64,000 nt of DNA, taken from Fusobacterium sp. (GTDB lineage: Bacteria; Fusobacteriota; Fusobacteriia; Fusobacteriales; Fusobacteriaceae). Below are positions 18,575 through 28,190 of the stretch, piece after piece; position 1 is the stretch's first letter; each line of letters begins with the position of its first letter. The DNA is taken from assembly GCA_019416865.1 (NCBI GenBank), contig DXWL01000007.1:1-64000 (forward strand). Reading direction: 5' to 3'. The notes below the pieces were generated by a model. The model did not search any database. It saw nothing but the letters and a program-made list of their open reading frames with translations, and had not been told where the DNA came from. The translations under genes and the position numbers were made by a program.

Positions 18575-19738
18575 CTATTTCTGAAATTTAATGTTCCCAT
18601 TTACAATAGTCATGTCCACATTATAACTATTGTCAAGAACAGCAAAGTCAGCCTCTCTTCCAACTTCAATCATTCCTGCATTAAGTCCAAATTCTGTAGC
18701 AGCATTTGTACTTGTAACTCTTACTGCATCATTTATAGAATATCCTAATTCCATTATATGTCTGAAAGCTTTGTCAAGAGTAAGAACACTTCCTGCAAGA
18801 GCATCATTCATTTTAAGTCTTGCTTCTGCTCCTTTAACATATACATCTAACTCTCCTAATTTATAATCTCCGTCAGGAAGCCCTGCTGCAGCCATTGAAT
18901 CAGTTATACATACTACTTTATCTGTTCCTTTTGCTTTTAACATAAGTCTTACTACTTCTGGGTGAATATGGATTTTGTCAAAAATAACCTCTGCATAAAT
19001 ATCATCACTGATAAGAGCTGCTCCAGCTACTCCTGGCTCTCTGTGATTTATTCCTCTCATTCCGTTAAAAGTATGAGTAGAGTGAGAAAGTCCATTTTCC
19101 ACAGCCTTCATTACATCAGCAAATTTAGCTGCAGAGTGTCCTACAGAAACAATAACTCCATTTTCTTTTAAAAATCTTACTGTTTCTAAAGATTGTTCTG
19201 TATGTGGAGATAAAGACATAAGTTTTACAAGTCCTGGCTTAACATCAAGATATTCTTTTATCTCATTTGATGAAGCAGGTTTCATATATTTTTCGTTTTG
19301 TGCTCCTTTGTATTCAATATCAAAATAAGGCCCTTCCATGTGTACTCCAAATATTGTTGCTCCATCAATCTCTTTATTTTGCAGATCAGCAGCTATTCTA
19401 AGAACATTTTTCAGCTCCTCTTTTGAACTTGTAAGTGTTGTAGCTAAAAATTTTGTAGTTCCTTTTGTAGCAATAAAAGATGATATTGTTTTAAGAGCTT
19501 CAGCTGTTCCATCCATAGCATCTGCTCCGTTTGCTCCGTGAATATGCACATCTATAAATCCAGGAACAAGATATTTTCCTTCTAAATCTATTGTATTTTC
19601 AACTTCAAGTGTTTCAGCTTTTACAGGGCTTTTCTTTTCAATGATATCTCTTATAATACCATCAGCAACAAGAACATCTCCCTCTATTACTCTGTCTTTT
19701 AAAACTATTTTTCCATTTTTTAAAAGTAACTCTTTCAT
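18575..19738 (-). CDS. nagA: N-acetylglucosamine-6-phosphate deacetylase
   Basis: Removes acetate from GlcNAc-6-P to give glucosamine-6-P in amino-sugar use and wall recycling. Amidohydrolase motifs are visible: PGFIDVHIHGANGADAMDG (residues about 57-75), VSVGHSAAKF (near 196), HTFNGMRGI and CITDSMAAAG with the catalytic Asp. Length 387. AAGGAG precedes the ATG. No nagB is adjacent; a PTS permease that could supply substrate is at 60542-62008. Confidence 0.95.
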   Translation of the reverse strand: MKELLLKNGKIVLKDRVIEGDVLVADGIIRDIIEKKSPVKAETLEVENTIDLEGKYLVPGFIDVHIHGANGADAMDGTAEALKTISSFIATKGTTKFLATTLTSSKEELKNVLRIAADLQNKEIDGATIFGVHMEGPYFDIEYKGAQNEKYMKPASSNEIKEYLDVKPGLVKLMSLSPHTEQSLETVRFLKENGVIVSVGHSAAKFADVMKAVENGLSHSTHTFNGMRGINHREPGVAGAALISDDIYAEVIFDKIHIHPEVVRLMLKAKGTDKVVCITDSMAAAGLPDGDYKLGELDVYVKGAEARLKMNDALAGSVLTLDKAFRHIMELGYSINDAVRVTSTNAATEFGLNAGMIEVGREADFAVLDNSYNVDMTIVNGNIKFQK

Positions 19739-19864
19739 AGCATTCTCCTTTTTTCAAACATAAATTATGTTGTTCTTCTGATTATATTCTAATACATTTC
19801 TCGAAATATTACAATAGATTTTGCATTTTTAATACAGAGATATAATATTTTATGAATTTTATTT

Positions 19865-21210
19865 TCAAAATTTAAGCTTCCTATTGAATTTTTCTTTGTT
19901 TCTGCAGTAATATAAAAATCCTGCCAAGTCTGCAAGTATCCACCCTATCGGAATAGACCACCATATCCCTTTAACGCCTATAGAGTCAATTGATACAAGG
20001 GAATAGGATAAGACAACCCTTGTTCCCAGAGAGATTATCGTAAGAATAAGAGATATTCCTGGCTTTTCTACAGCTCTAAAAAAACCGTATAAAAGAAATA
20101 AACACCCTATCCCCCAATAAAACAGTCCCTCTGTACGAAGATATCTCACTCCCTCTGCTATTATCTCTTTTTCATTTGGCTGAATAAAAATAAGCATAAG
20201 TTTTTCTGCATAGATATATACTGCTCCTGATATAAAAATACAAAAACCTGTTGATATTTTAACAGCTTTTTTTATCCCTTCTCTTATTCTTTTACTCTCT
20301 CCAGCTCCATAATTTTGAGCAATAAATGTGGAAAAAGAATTTCCAAAATCCTGAACAGGCATATAGGCAAAAGAATCTATCTTAACAGCTGCTGCAAAAG
20401 CTGCCATTATAACTGTACCAAAATGTTTACAAGCCCCTGCACCATAAGTATACCAAGATTCATAATAGACTGCTGCATACAAGTAAGAAAAGAATATTGG
20501 GAGATCTCTTTTAATATTTTTACAGTGAAAAAATTTTTTGAAATCCCTGAAAATATCCACGAAAATTTATAAACAGTGTAGACTGTAATCCCTATTCCTG
20601 ATATTCCTTGAGCAATAACAGTAGCTGCTGCTGCTCCCTCTACTCCCCACTCAAATCCTATAACAAACCACAGATCAAGAACTATATTTACAACAGCTGA
20701 AACAGAAAGAAAAGCAAGAGGAACTACTGAGTTTCCCAAAGCTCTCAAAAGGGAAGCAAAAAAGTTATATAAAAAAGTAAAACTTATCCCTATAAAAATG
20801 ATCCAAAGATAATCTTTTGTCATTTGAAAAATATTTTGAGGAATTCTCATAAAATTTATAATCTTATCAATGAAAACAAAAGAAAATATGTTTATAACCA
20901 CTGCTACACAAGCTATAAGAACAAAGGAAACAAAAATTCCAGCTTTTAATTTTTCAATATTTTTTTCTCCAAACCTTATGGAAAAAAGTGCTCCGCTTCC
21001 CATACAAAGTCCTAAAAGAACAGAAGTAAGAAAAATTATAAGAGCATAGGAAGCTCCCACAGCAGCCAAAGCATCAGCTCCCAAAAACTTTCCTACAATA
21101 AGAGTATCCGCTATATTATAAAACTGCTGAAGAATATTTCCTGCTATCATAGGCAAAGCAAATAAAAGCATAGTTTTAGTAATATTTCCTTCAGTTAGAT
21201 CTCTGTTCAA
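19865..21210 (-). pseudogene. MATE-family efflux transporter disrupted by a frameshift
   Basis: Two frames together make one MATE protein. The upstream part runs from TTG 21210 (behind AGGAGG) to a TAA at about 20407, ending GILMVQGLVN followed by out-of-frame residues. The family sequence resumes in another frame as FGTVIMAAFAAAVKIDSFAYMPVQDFGN. The join is at about 20423-20427, where AACATTTTGG would read correctly with one more base (for example AACAGTTTTGG). A one-base loss in the chromosome, or a sequencing error, would explain it. Intact it would be about 445 residues with 12 membrane helices. Confidence 0.8.
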
Positions 21211-21409
21211 CTTCTTTCCTCCTAAACGATTTAATATTTTCATAAATAATGATATATGCTAAACCTCAAAATGTCAAATTTACATTCTGAAATTTAAAAA
21301 TTTAAAAGAAAATTTTATCTCTTAAAAATTTTTTGTAAAGAAAATTTCAAAAGTAAGGAAAAAAGAATAGTTATAAAAAACAAAAAAATTATTTTTTTGT
21401 AAAAATCTA

Positions 21410-21438
21410 TTATCATATAATAAATATAGTGATATAAT
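21410..21438 (+). promoter_or_regulatory. Promoter of the HU-like gene
   Basis: TTATCA (21410-21415), 17-base spacer and TATAAT (21433-21438). Transcription would begin just before the dyad at 21450-21474. Confidence 0.6.
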
Positions 21439-21449
21439 AAGGGAACATT

Positions 21450-21474
21450 AATATACATCGGGGTAATGTATATT
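21450..21474 (+). promoter_or_regulatory. Dyad in the leader of the HU-like gene
   Basis: A perfect 9-bp inverted repeat, AATATACAT and ATGTATATT, around CGGGGTA. It lies just after the predicted transcript start and 25 bases before the coding start. It may be an operator or an mRNA 5' stem-loop. Confidence 0.55.
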
Positions 21475-21498
21475 TAAAAAAATGTAGGGGGGATAATT

Positions 21499-21891
21499 AT
21501 GGTAAAAAAGGAGTTCGTTGAATTATATTGTCAAGAATATGGTATCGAAGCAAGGGAAGAGGGAAAAAAACAGGTAGAGATGTTCTTAAAACTTATAGAA
21601 AAAGCATTTATAAAAAATGATACCGTTATTTTCAGAGGGCTTGGAACATTCTCTGTAAAAACAGTCCAAAAGAGAAATCCAGTCAATCCAAAAACTCATG
21701 AACCTGTAAAAACAGCTCCTAGGGTAACTGTAAGATTTAAATGTGGTAAAAAATTAGAAGAGGCTCTTACAGATGCAAGAACTAAAAAAACTAGAGGCAG
21801 AAGAAAAACTAAAGAGAAAAAAGAAGTTAAAGAGGCAAAGGAAGTAAAAGAAACAAAAGTAACAGAAACAAAAAAAGAAGAAAAAAAATAA
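21499..21891 (+). CDS. HU/IHF-family DNA-binding protein with Lys-rich tail
   Basis: Residues about 1-92 match the HU fold, with FRGLGTFSVKTVQKRNPVNPKT forming the DNA-contacting arm with its conserved RNP. The next ~38 residues are a repetitive Lys/Glu/Thr tail (KEKKEVKEAKEVKETKVTE) that normal HU proteins (about 90 residues) lack. Likely a nucleoid protein; the tail may add non-specific DNA contacts. AGGGGGG precedes the ATG. It is a single-gene unit with its own promoter and terminator. Confidence 0.88.
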   Translation: MVKKEFVELYCQEYGIEAREEGKKQVEMFLKLIEKAFIKNDTVIFRGLGTFSVKTVQKRNPVNPKTHEPVKTAPRVTVRFKCGKKLEEALTDARTKKTRGRRKTKEKKEVKEAKEVKETKVTETKKEEKK

Positions 21892-21896
21892 GATTG

Positions 21897-21926
21897 AAGC
21901 TCTGTTTTAAAAAACAGAGCTTTTTA
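21897..21926 (+). terminator. Terminator of the HU-like gene
   Basis: AAGCTCTGTTTT pairs with AAAACAGAGCTT across a 2-base centre, followed by TTTTATA. Confidence 0.85.
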
Positions 21927-21947
21927 TATATTATTGCCTCTTCTGTG

Positions 21948-21977
21948 TTGACGAAACCATTCTATTAAAAGTATAAT
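21948..21977 (+). promoter_or_regulatory. Promoter of the MATE transporter gene
   Basis: TTGACG (21948-21953), 18-base spacer, TATAAT (21972-21977). Confidence 0.75.
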
Positions 21978-22028
21978 ATAAACAGAATATTTATTTAATG
22001 CAAAGCAAAATAAAAAAGGAAGGTAAAA

Positions 22029-23411
22029 ATGACACCACAGGAAAAAGAATTTAAAGAAGGAAAACTTCTTCCAATGCTTATAAGATTTTCCGTTCCCTCT
22101 ACAATTTCAGCTCTGACTATCATTATATATAATGTTACAGACAGATATTTTATAGGACAGGCTGTAGGGAGAAACGGGATAGGGGCAATAGCTGTTATTT
22201 TTCCTCTTATATTGCTTCTTAATGCTACAGGTATGCTGTTCAGTATAGGGGGAGCTGCTCTTGCAGGGATAAAAATGGGAAGAGAGGATATTGCCGGAGC
22301 AAGAAAAGTTTTAGGAACTTCTATGTATATAATAATTGCTGTAGGAGCTTTTTATACAATTTTCGGACTTCTTTTTCAAGTCCCCATTGCAAAATTTTTA
22401 GGAGCCGGAGAGAATAATCTTCAATATGCTGTAGATTATAATCTATTTTTCTTTCCCTCTATAATATTTCAGCTTATTTTTACAGCTTTCTGTTCTTTTG
22501 TAAGGCTTGAAGGAAATCCAGTTATGTCTATGATAATAAATCTTTCCTCAGCTTTTGCAAATATTATTCTTGATTATCTTTTAGTGGTTGTTATCCCTTG
22601 GGGAATGAAGGGAGCTGCCCTTGCAACATCTGTTTCAAATATAATTCCAGCTATACTTCTTATAAGATATTTTTCTGCAAGTAATCTTTTAAAACTGGAA
22701 AAAAGATATATTAAATTTAATCTGAATATATTTAAAGGGATTTTATCTATTGGAATTTCAGCCTTTCTAAATCAATTTTTAAATGGGCTGTATGTATATG
22801 TTTTAAATATTCAGCTTGTTCGTTACGGAGGAGAGATAGCTCTTGCTGCAATGGGTATTATGTCTATTTTGAGAAACTTTATAAATACAAGCTATGTTGG
22901 AATGAATCAGGGAAGACAGCCTATTCTTTCATATAACTGGGGAGCAAGAAACTATAAAAGAGTTAAAGATACATTTTTTGCTTCTATTTCCATAACAGCA
23001 GTTGCCTCTATTATTCTTGTAAGTACCATTGTTTTAAAAGCACCTTTTATGGCTGGTTTTTTTGTAAAGAATGACCATGAACTTATCAGCTACACTGTAA
23101 AAGGTATCCATATCCATTTGGGATTTATGATAAGTACAGCAGTTTATCTTTCATGTACAAACTATTTTCAGGCTGTAGGAAAAGGATATATAACATCAAG
23201 ATTTATTTTCTTAAGACTGGTTGTTCTTTCAATCCCTCTTGCATATATCCTTCCTCTTAAATGGGGAGCAATGGGAGCACTTCTTAGTTTCCCTATCTCT
23301 GATACAATAGCTGGACTTACTGCTCTTTATGTAATGTATCGTGAAATCAAATCTCTGAACTATAAACAGAGAGTGGAAGATGCAAAAAAAGACAGAGGAA
23401 TAAGAAAATAA
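22029..23411 (+). CDS. MATE-family efflux transporter
   Basis: A multidrug/oligosaccharide-lipid/polysaccharide-type exporter, driven by Na+ or H+ gradients in the family. 460 residues with about 12 hydrophobic segments in two related halves (N-half MLIRFSVPSTISALTIIIYN, C-half beginning near SIGISAFLNQFLNGL). The family feature MNQGRQPILSYNWGARN is near residue 297. AAGGAAGG precedes the ATG. It is one of three MATE genes here; the others are at 19865-21210 (broken) and 59019-60467. Substrate unknown. Confidence 0.92.
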   Translation: MTPQEKEFKEGKLLPMLIRFSVPSTISALTIIIYNVTDRYFIGQAVGRNGIGAIAVIFPLILLLNATGMLFSIGGAALAGIKMGREDIAGARKVLGTSMYIIIAVGAFYTIFGLLFQVPIAKFLGAGENNLQYAVDYNLFFFPSIIFQLIFTAFCSFVRLEGNPVMSMIINLSSAFANIILDYLLVVVIPWGMKGAALATSVSNIIPAILLIRYFSASNLLKLEKRYIKFNLNIFKGILSIGISAFLNQFLNGLYVYVLNIQLVRYGGEIALAAMGIMSILRNFINTSYVGMNQGRQPILSYNWGARNYKRVKDTFFASISITAVASIILVSTIVLKAPFMAGFFVKNDHELISYTVKGIHIHLGFMISTAVYLSCTNYFQAVGKGYITSRFIFLRLVVLSIPLAYILPLKWGAMGALLSFPISDTIAGLTALYVMYREIKSLNYKQRVEDAKKDRGIRK

Positions 23412-23556
23412 TAATACAAAAAACAGGATTTTCTATATTTTTGCAGAATAATATATATAAAATAATCTATATATTGATTTTGACACAATTACGACTTATT
23501 AAAATATTAAAATAAATAAAAATTTGATTTATGCTGTAATTTTGGAAGGAGAGTTT

Positions 23557-25398
23557 ATGAGAAAAGTAAAAATTTCATTGGCAAAAATCTTCACACTGCT
23601 GCTTTTTGTATCTGTATCAATAATATCTTTTGCTGAACCTTACTACAGAGTAACAAATCTTGATATTACAGCACAGATAAATAAAGATGGAAGTGTTGAT
23701 GTAACCGAACTTGTTGAATATGATGCTTATGATATCAACGGTATCCTTTATAATATTGACTATAAAGGATATGGAAACTTAAAAAATCTTCAAGTTTACT
23801 ATGAAAAAAACAGTGAATTTATCCCTGCAAAAAGAAACGGAACAGGACAAAGGGGGACATATTCGTTAGAAGATAATGATAAATTAAGAAAAATAAAACT
23901 TTATTTTCCAATGAATGAAGAGAAAAAATGGTTTTTATTTTCCTATACACTTTCACAAGGAGTAACAGTTTATGATGATATTGCCCAGTTTAACAGAAAA
24001 ATGGTAGGAAAAAACTGGCAGACAAATATAGAAAATATACAAGTAAAAATTATTCTTCCAAAAGAGATAGATAAAAATGATATAAAAGCTTTTGGACATG
24101 GACCTCTTACTGGAAATGTGGATATTATAAACGGAAAAGAGATTCTCTATACTCTTAAAGATTATTATCCTGGAGAATTTGTAGAAACAAATATCCTTTT
24201 TCCTAAAAATCTTGTGGCTCATATAAATCCTGCTCTTATTAAAAAAGAAAAAGGATTTGATAAAATTATGAAAATGGAAGCAGAACTTGCAGATAAAGCA
24301 AACAGACAGAGAGAGTTTGCTAAAATGAAAGGTACTTTTGCTGATATAGCTTTTGGGGGAATTGTTTGCTGGTATATTTTTATAATTTTATTTGCATACT
24401 TTCAAAATGGAAAAAAATACAAAGTTGAAAATGAATATGGAGAATATTTCAGAGAACTTCCTGATGATTTTACTCCTGCTGTGGCAGGGGCAATAGTTTC
24501 TAACGGAAGAATGAAACCTAATCTTCTTTTTGCAACAGTTATGGATTTAGTGAGAAAAGATATTTTTGAAATGATTGAGGAAAAAGAAAATAACAGAACT
24601 GTTTTAAAACTTATTTCACAAGATTTTTCATCTCTTAAAAACTATGAAAAATTTGTAGTTGATTGGTATATTAATGATTTGGGAGATGGAGAGCAAGTTG
24701 TTATGGAAGAGGTTGAAAGATATATTTCAAACAAAAAAAATGCTTTGGAATTTGGAAGAGAATATGAAAGATGGCTTGGAATGGTAAGAACAGATCTTAC
24801 TAAGGTTGGATTTGCAAAAGAAAAGCCAAAAAAACTTCCTATTGCTTTAGGAATTATAACCCTTATATCCGCAATTCCTTTAAGTATTACAGCAGCTACA
24901 TTTTTCAATGATGGAAGATTTATAATCTTTCCTTTTGTAAGTTTTCTTACAGTAATTTTTGTAGTATCAAGAAGAAGATACTCCCTTAAGGCTGAACAAT
25001 TAAAAAGCAGATGGAATGCTTTTAAAAAATTCCTTATTGATTACAGCAATCTAGAAGAGGCAAAACTTGCTTCAATTCATATTTGGGAACACTATTTTGT
25101 TTATGCAATAGCTCTTGGAGTTGCTGAAAAAGTAGCAGCTGGATACAGAAAAATTTTCAAAGAGAGCGATTTGAGAAACAACAATATAGATAGTTTCCAC
25201 AGAAGAATGCCTCTTATGTATATGTATGGAACAAACAGAGCTTTCAGAAACATTGAAAGAACTACAACAAATGCAGTAAATCGTTCAACTTCAGCTTTGG
25301 CAAATAGCAGACGCTCATCTTCCAGCGGAAGAGGAGGAGGTTTTTCCGGCGGTTCTTCCGGCGGCGGAGGGGGACGCGGCGGCGGAGGAGCTTTCTAG
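23557..25398 (+). CDS. DUF2207 domain membrane protein with Gly-rich tail
   Basis: Start at 23557 is set by GGAAGGAG; a longer frame from 23524 lacks one and would spoil the signal peptide. The product (613 residues) has a signal peptide ending near SFAEP, an extracytoplasmic DUF2207 beta domain (about residues 25-235), a membrane helix (about 262-282), a cytoplasmic stretch, two more membrane helices (about 435-475) and a tail of Ser/Gly/Arg (GGGFSGGSSGGGGGRGGGGAF). This is the standard DUF2207 (YPTV-like) plan. Function unknown. The tail is encoded by an unusually GC-rich patch. Confidence 0.87.
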   Translation: MRKVKISLAKIFTLLLFVSVSIISFAEPYYRVTNLDITAQINKDGSVDVTELVEYDAYDINGILYNIDYKGYGNLKNLQVYYEKNSEFIPAKRNGTGQRGTYSLEDNDKLRKIKLYFPMNEEKKWFLFSYTLSQGVTVYDDIAQFNRKMVGKNWQTNIENIQVKIILPKEIDKNDIKAFGHGPLTGNVDIINGKEILYTLKDYYPGEFVETNILFPKNLVAHINPALIKKEKGFDKIMKMEAELADKANRQREFAKMKGTFADIAFGGIVCWYIFIILFAYFQNGKKYKVENEYGEYFRELPDDFTPAVAGAIVSNGRMKPNLLFATVMDLVRKDIFEMIEEKENNRTVLKLISQDFSSLKNYEKFVVDWYINDLGDGEQVVMEEVERYISNKKNALEFGREYERWLGMVRTDLTKVGFAKEKPKKLPIALGIITLISAIPLSITAATFFNDGRFIIFPFVSFLTVIFVVSRRRYSLKAEQLKSRWNAFKKFLIDYSNLEEAKLASIHIWEHYFVYAIALGVAEKVAAGYRKIFKESDLRNNNIDSFHRRMPLMYMYGTNRAFRNIERTTTNAVNRSTSALANSRRSSSSGRGGGFSGGSSGGGGGRGGGGAF

Positions 25399-25427
25399 CC
25401 AAAACTTTTTTAAAGGAGCTGGTAATT

Positions 25428-25898
25428 ATGACAACTTTTATAGGAATCATATTAATTGCTATAGGTAGTTTTAATATTTTTCAGTATAACAAAGCTGTTG
25501 AAGGAAGTTTCTATACAACAGGAACTCTTGTAAGATATAGCTACTCTCCAAATATTAATAAATATTATCCCGTTTTCAAATATGTTGTGGACGGAATAAC
25601 TTATGAAGAAGAATACAGAGGAGTATATAACAACAGAGCAAAAGAGGAATTAAAAAATATAGATGTTGACGAGATGCCTGAAAAAACCAGAAAATTTATG
25701 AAAAAAATAAAAGATATTAATCTAGTGGAATACGAAGTTGGAAAAGATTACAGAATTTTAGTTAGTAAAGATAATCCAAAAGAGTATTGGATTGCAGAAG
25801 ATGGAGCTAACAAAGGCAGAGAATATATTTTAATAATTATAGGAGCAGTCTTTTTAGGAATTTCAATAATAAGAAAAATATTTGGTTTAATCTTTTAA
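25428..25898 (+). CDS. DUF3592-like membrane protein
   Basis: 156 residues with a membrane helix at each end (TTFIGIILIAIGSFNIFQ and YILIIIGAVFLGISIIRKIF). Between them is a beta-rich domain of the DUF3592 type (YYPVFKYVVDGITYEEEYRG, then GKDYRILVSKDNPKEYW). No known function. It follows the DUF2207 gene by 29 bases, with AAAGGAG, and is probably co-transcribed with it. Confidence 0.7.
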   Translation: MTTFIGIILIAIGSFNIFQYNKAVEGSFYTTGTLVRYSYSPNINKYYPVFKYVVDGITYEEEYRGVYNNRAKEELKNIDVDEMPEKTRKFMKKIKDINLVEYEVGKDYRILVSKDNPKEYWIAEDGANKGREYILIIIGAVFLGISIIRKIFGLIF

Positions 25899-25926
25899 AT
25901 ATTTATTCACAACAGGAGGTATTACT

Positions 25927-26895
25927 ATGAAAACTAAAATTATATTAGGAGTAGTTTTATTAGTTGGTGTTGGAATTGGAAGCTATATTTATAAAAATAA
26001 ATATTCATTTTTTAAATATCTTCCTGCTGTCAGTAATGAACAAGTAAAAAATCTTAATGGAAAGCTCTATGATGAGAAGGAAAAACTTTTCAGTGGAAGA
26101 ATTAAAGAAGCAAGTGAAGATTATACAAATATTTATTCTTATAAAAACGGGGAACTTGACGGCTTAAATATTATTTATTACAAAAATAATATTAAGGAGA
26201 TTGGACATTGGAAAGATGGAAAACAAAATGGAGTTTTCCAACTGTATACAGAAGAGGGAATCCTTGTAGATGATGCTAACTTTAAAGATGGAGAAAGAGA
26301 TGGAGTTACAGAACAATATTATTCTGATACAGGAAATTTAAGAGCCAAAGCTGTCTATAAAAATGGAGTGCTTCATGGAGAATTTAAATATTGTTTTCCT
26401 AATGGGCATACACGAGCTATAGCAAATTATGAAAATGGAAATTTAAATGGGAAATTTGATGAATATTATGAAAACGGAAATCTTAAATTGACAGGACTCT
26501 ATAAAGACAATCTTCAAGAGGGGGAATGGCAATATTTTAATGAAGATAAAAATCTTGTTTCCAAAGTTAACTACAAAGATGGGGAACTTAATGGTATAAA
26601 AGAAGATTATCATAGAAATGGAAATATATGGACAAGACAGGAATTTAAAAATAATACTCCAGAAGGAATTTACGAAGTATACTATGAAGACGGAAATCCA
26701 CAATTAAAAGCTGTTATAAAAGATGGGCAGATAGTTGAAGAAAATTTCTTTAATCCTGATGGAACTATTTCTGGAAATTCTGATAATATCACTATCAGTG
26801 AAAGTGATGAGAAAATAACTATAGAAGAGATTTCTGATGATAAGATTGTAATATCAGAAAATTCAGAAGATTTTTCAAAAGAACTTGAAAGATGA
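25927..26895 (+). CDS. MORN-like (YwqK-type) repeat protein, membrane-anchored
   Basis: 322 residues. An N-terminal hydrophobic segment (ILGVVLLVGVGIGSYIY) acts as signal or anchor. It is followed by about nine repeats of roughly 22 residues with the pattern YYENGNLKLTGLYKDN-G, the MORN-variant or YwqK type. The last 50 residues are acidic and rich in Ile/Ser/Asp (EKITIEEISDDKIVI). Some relatives are annotated as antitoxins of the YwqJ system, but no toxin is adjacent. AGGAGG precedes the ATG. Confidence 0.78.
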   Translation: MKTKIILGVVLLVGVGIGSYIYKNKYSFFKYLPAVSNEQVKNLNGKLYDEKEKLFSGRIKEASEDYTNIYSYKNGELDGLNIIYYKNNIKEIGHWKDGKQNGVFQLYTEEGILVDDANFKDGERDGVTEQYYSDTGNLRAKAVYKNGVLHGEFKYCFPNGHTRAIANYENGNLNGKFDEYYENGNLKLTGLYKDNLQEGEWQYFNEDKNLVSKVNYKDGELNGIKEDYHRNGNIWTRQEFKNNTPEGIYEVYYEDGNPQLKAVIKDGQIVEENFFNPDGTISGNSDNITISESDEKITIEEISDDKIVISENSEDFSKELER

Positions 26896-26980
26896 TTATT
26901 ATAGAGAAAATAATGTGTTACAGAAATTTTTTGATATAACTGTATCTGTAAAAGATCATTCTTAAAATTAGGAGGAGAAA

Positions 26981-27655
26981 ATGAAAAAATATTTAATGGT
27001 TATAACTTGTTTTTTATTAGTTATTTCCATAAATATATATGGAGTAACTAAGGAGAGTGATAATGAGATGGTAAAAAATAATTTTGAATTTGGGCTTACT
27101 ATCAATGATACATATTTTTCTGTTCCAAGTACATTAAAACAACTTATTGATGATGGGTGGGTTATAAGTGATAAAAAACCATATTTTTTAAATCCATTAG
27201 TTGGAGAAGATTATTATGCTATAAGAACAGATTGGTCATTATCAAAAGATGGTAAAGGTATTCTTAACGGTGGAAAAATTATTAGACTTTTAGAAAAAAA
27301 TGGAGTATTTTTAGAAGTTACAATTGCAAATCAAGATATAGAAAGTGATAAGCCATATAAAAAAATAGAAGATGGAGTAGTTAATTCTATTACTGCTTTT
27401 TATGATAAAAAATGTTCAAGTATAAAATTAAATAATAAAGAATTAAGTAGCTTAACATCTGATATTTTATTTAAAGATTATACTCGAAGTGATGGGTGGG
27501 AACATTTTCCAACAAATTATAGAAATCACCCTGAATTTGGAATTTCAACAGAACATAATATAGATAACAACGAAAGAAGTATAACTATCTATTTTGATTT
27601 AGAAAACAGGGCTTTTAAAGTACAGCTTTTAAATGAAACACCATTAAAAAAATAA
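26981..27655 (+). CDS. Secreted protein of unknown function
   Basis: 224 residues with a signal peptide (MKKYLMVITCFLLVISINIYG). The N-terminal part GLTINDTYFSVPSTLKQLIDDGW resembles small secreted proteins of anaerobes that bear one such alpha/beta unit, but I cannot name the family. AGGAGG precedes the ATG. It begins a run of three short secreted-protein genes with near-adjacent spacing. Confidence 0.6.
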   Translation: MKKYLMVITCFLLVISINIYGVTKESDNEMVKNNFEFGLTINDTYFSVPSTLKQLIDDGWVISDKKPYFLNPLVGEDYYAIRTDWSLSKDGKGILNGGKIIRLLEKNGVFLEVTIANQDIESDKPYKKIEDGVVNSITAFYDKKCSSIKLNNKELSSLTSDILFKDYTRSDGWEHFPTNYRNHPEFGISTEHNIDNNERSITIYFDLENRAFKVQLLNETPLKK

Positions 27656-27676
27656 TTTAATAATTATGGAGAAAAA

Positions 27677-28162
27677 ATGAAAAAATTTTTTAAAATAATA
27701 ATTTTTTTAATTTTATCTGTCTCCTCTTTTGCAGAATGGAAATTTGATAAAAACTACGATATGATTTTTACTAATTCAATAAAATCAGAACCATCTCAAA
27801 AAGGGACTCTTTATATAGGAAAAGGTTCTTATAACGGGATTCTTAATTATCATTCTCTTTATATATTAACAGAAGAATATCCTACTTTTACTGAAGAAAC
27901 TGCCGAGGATAAAACACTACAGAAAACAGAAGTAAAATTAGTAACAGAGCACCCTATTGAATTTGAACGAATTGGAGTAGTAAACATATATAAACCTAAT
28001 GAGATATTTATACTTCTTATAGATAATGAAATGGAAATTTTTGAAAAGAGTAAAATTTTAAAAGTTATTTATAAAGACAAAAATTTATCTTCTTGTTGTA
28101 TAGATTTTGATATAAGAGAGTTAGAAAAAGCTATTAAAGAAATTAAAACAAAAAAGCTATAA
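27677..28162 (+). CDS. Secreted protein of unknown function
   Basis: 161 residues with a clear signal peptide (FFKIIIFLILSVSSFAEWKF). The mature part is beta-rich with one Cys pair (SSCCIDF) near the end. No family recognised. The gene lies 21 bases after its neighbour, with a GGAG site. Confidence 0.55.
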   Translation: MKKFFKIIIFLILSVSSFAEWKFDKNYDMIFTNSIKSEPSQKGTLYIGKGSYNGILNYHSLYILTEEYPTFTEETAEDKTLQKTEVKLVTEHPIEFERIGVVNIYKPNEIFILLIDNEMEIFEKSKILKVIYKDKNLSSCCIDFDIRELEKAIKEIKTKKL

Positions 28163-28190
28163 TAAAAAAATTGAGATAAGGGGGAAAATT

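Noticed and set aside
25927..26895. YwqK-type antitoxin of a polymorphic toxin system
   Set aside because: The repeats fit, but no toxin gene lies adjacent, and the protein has an N-terminal membrane segment.
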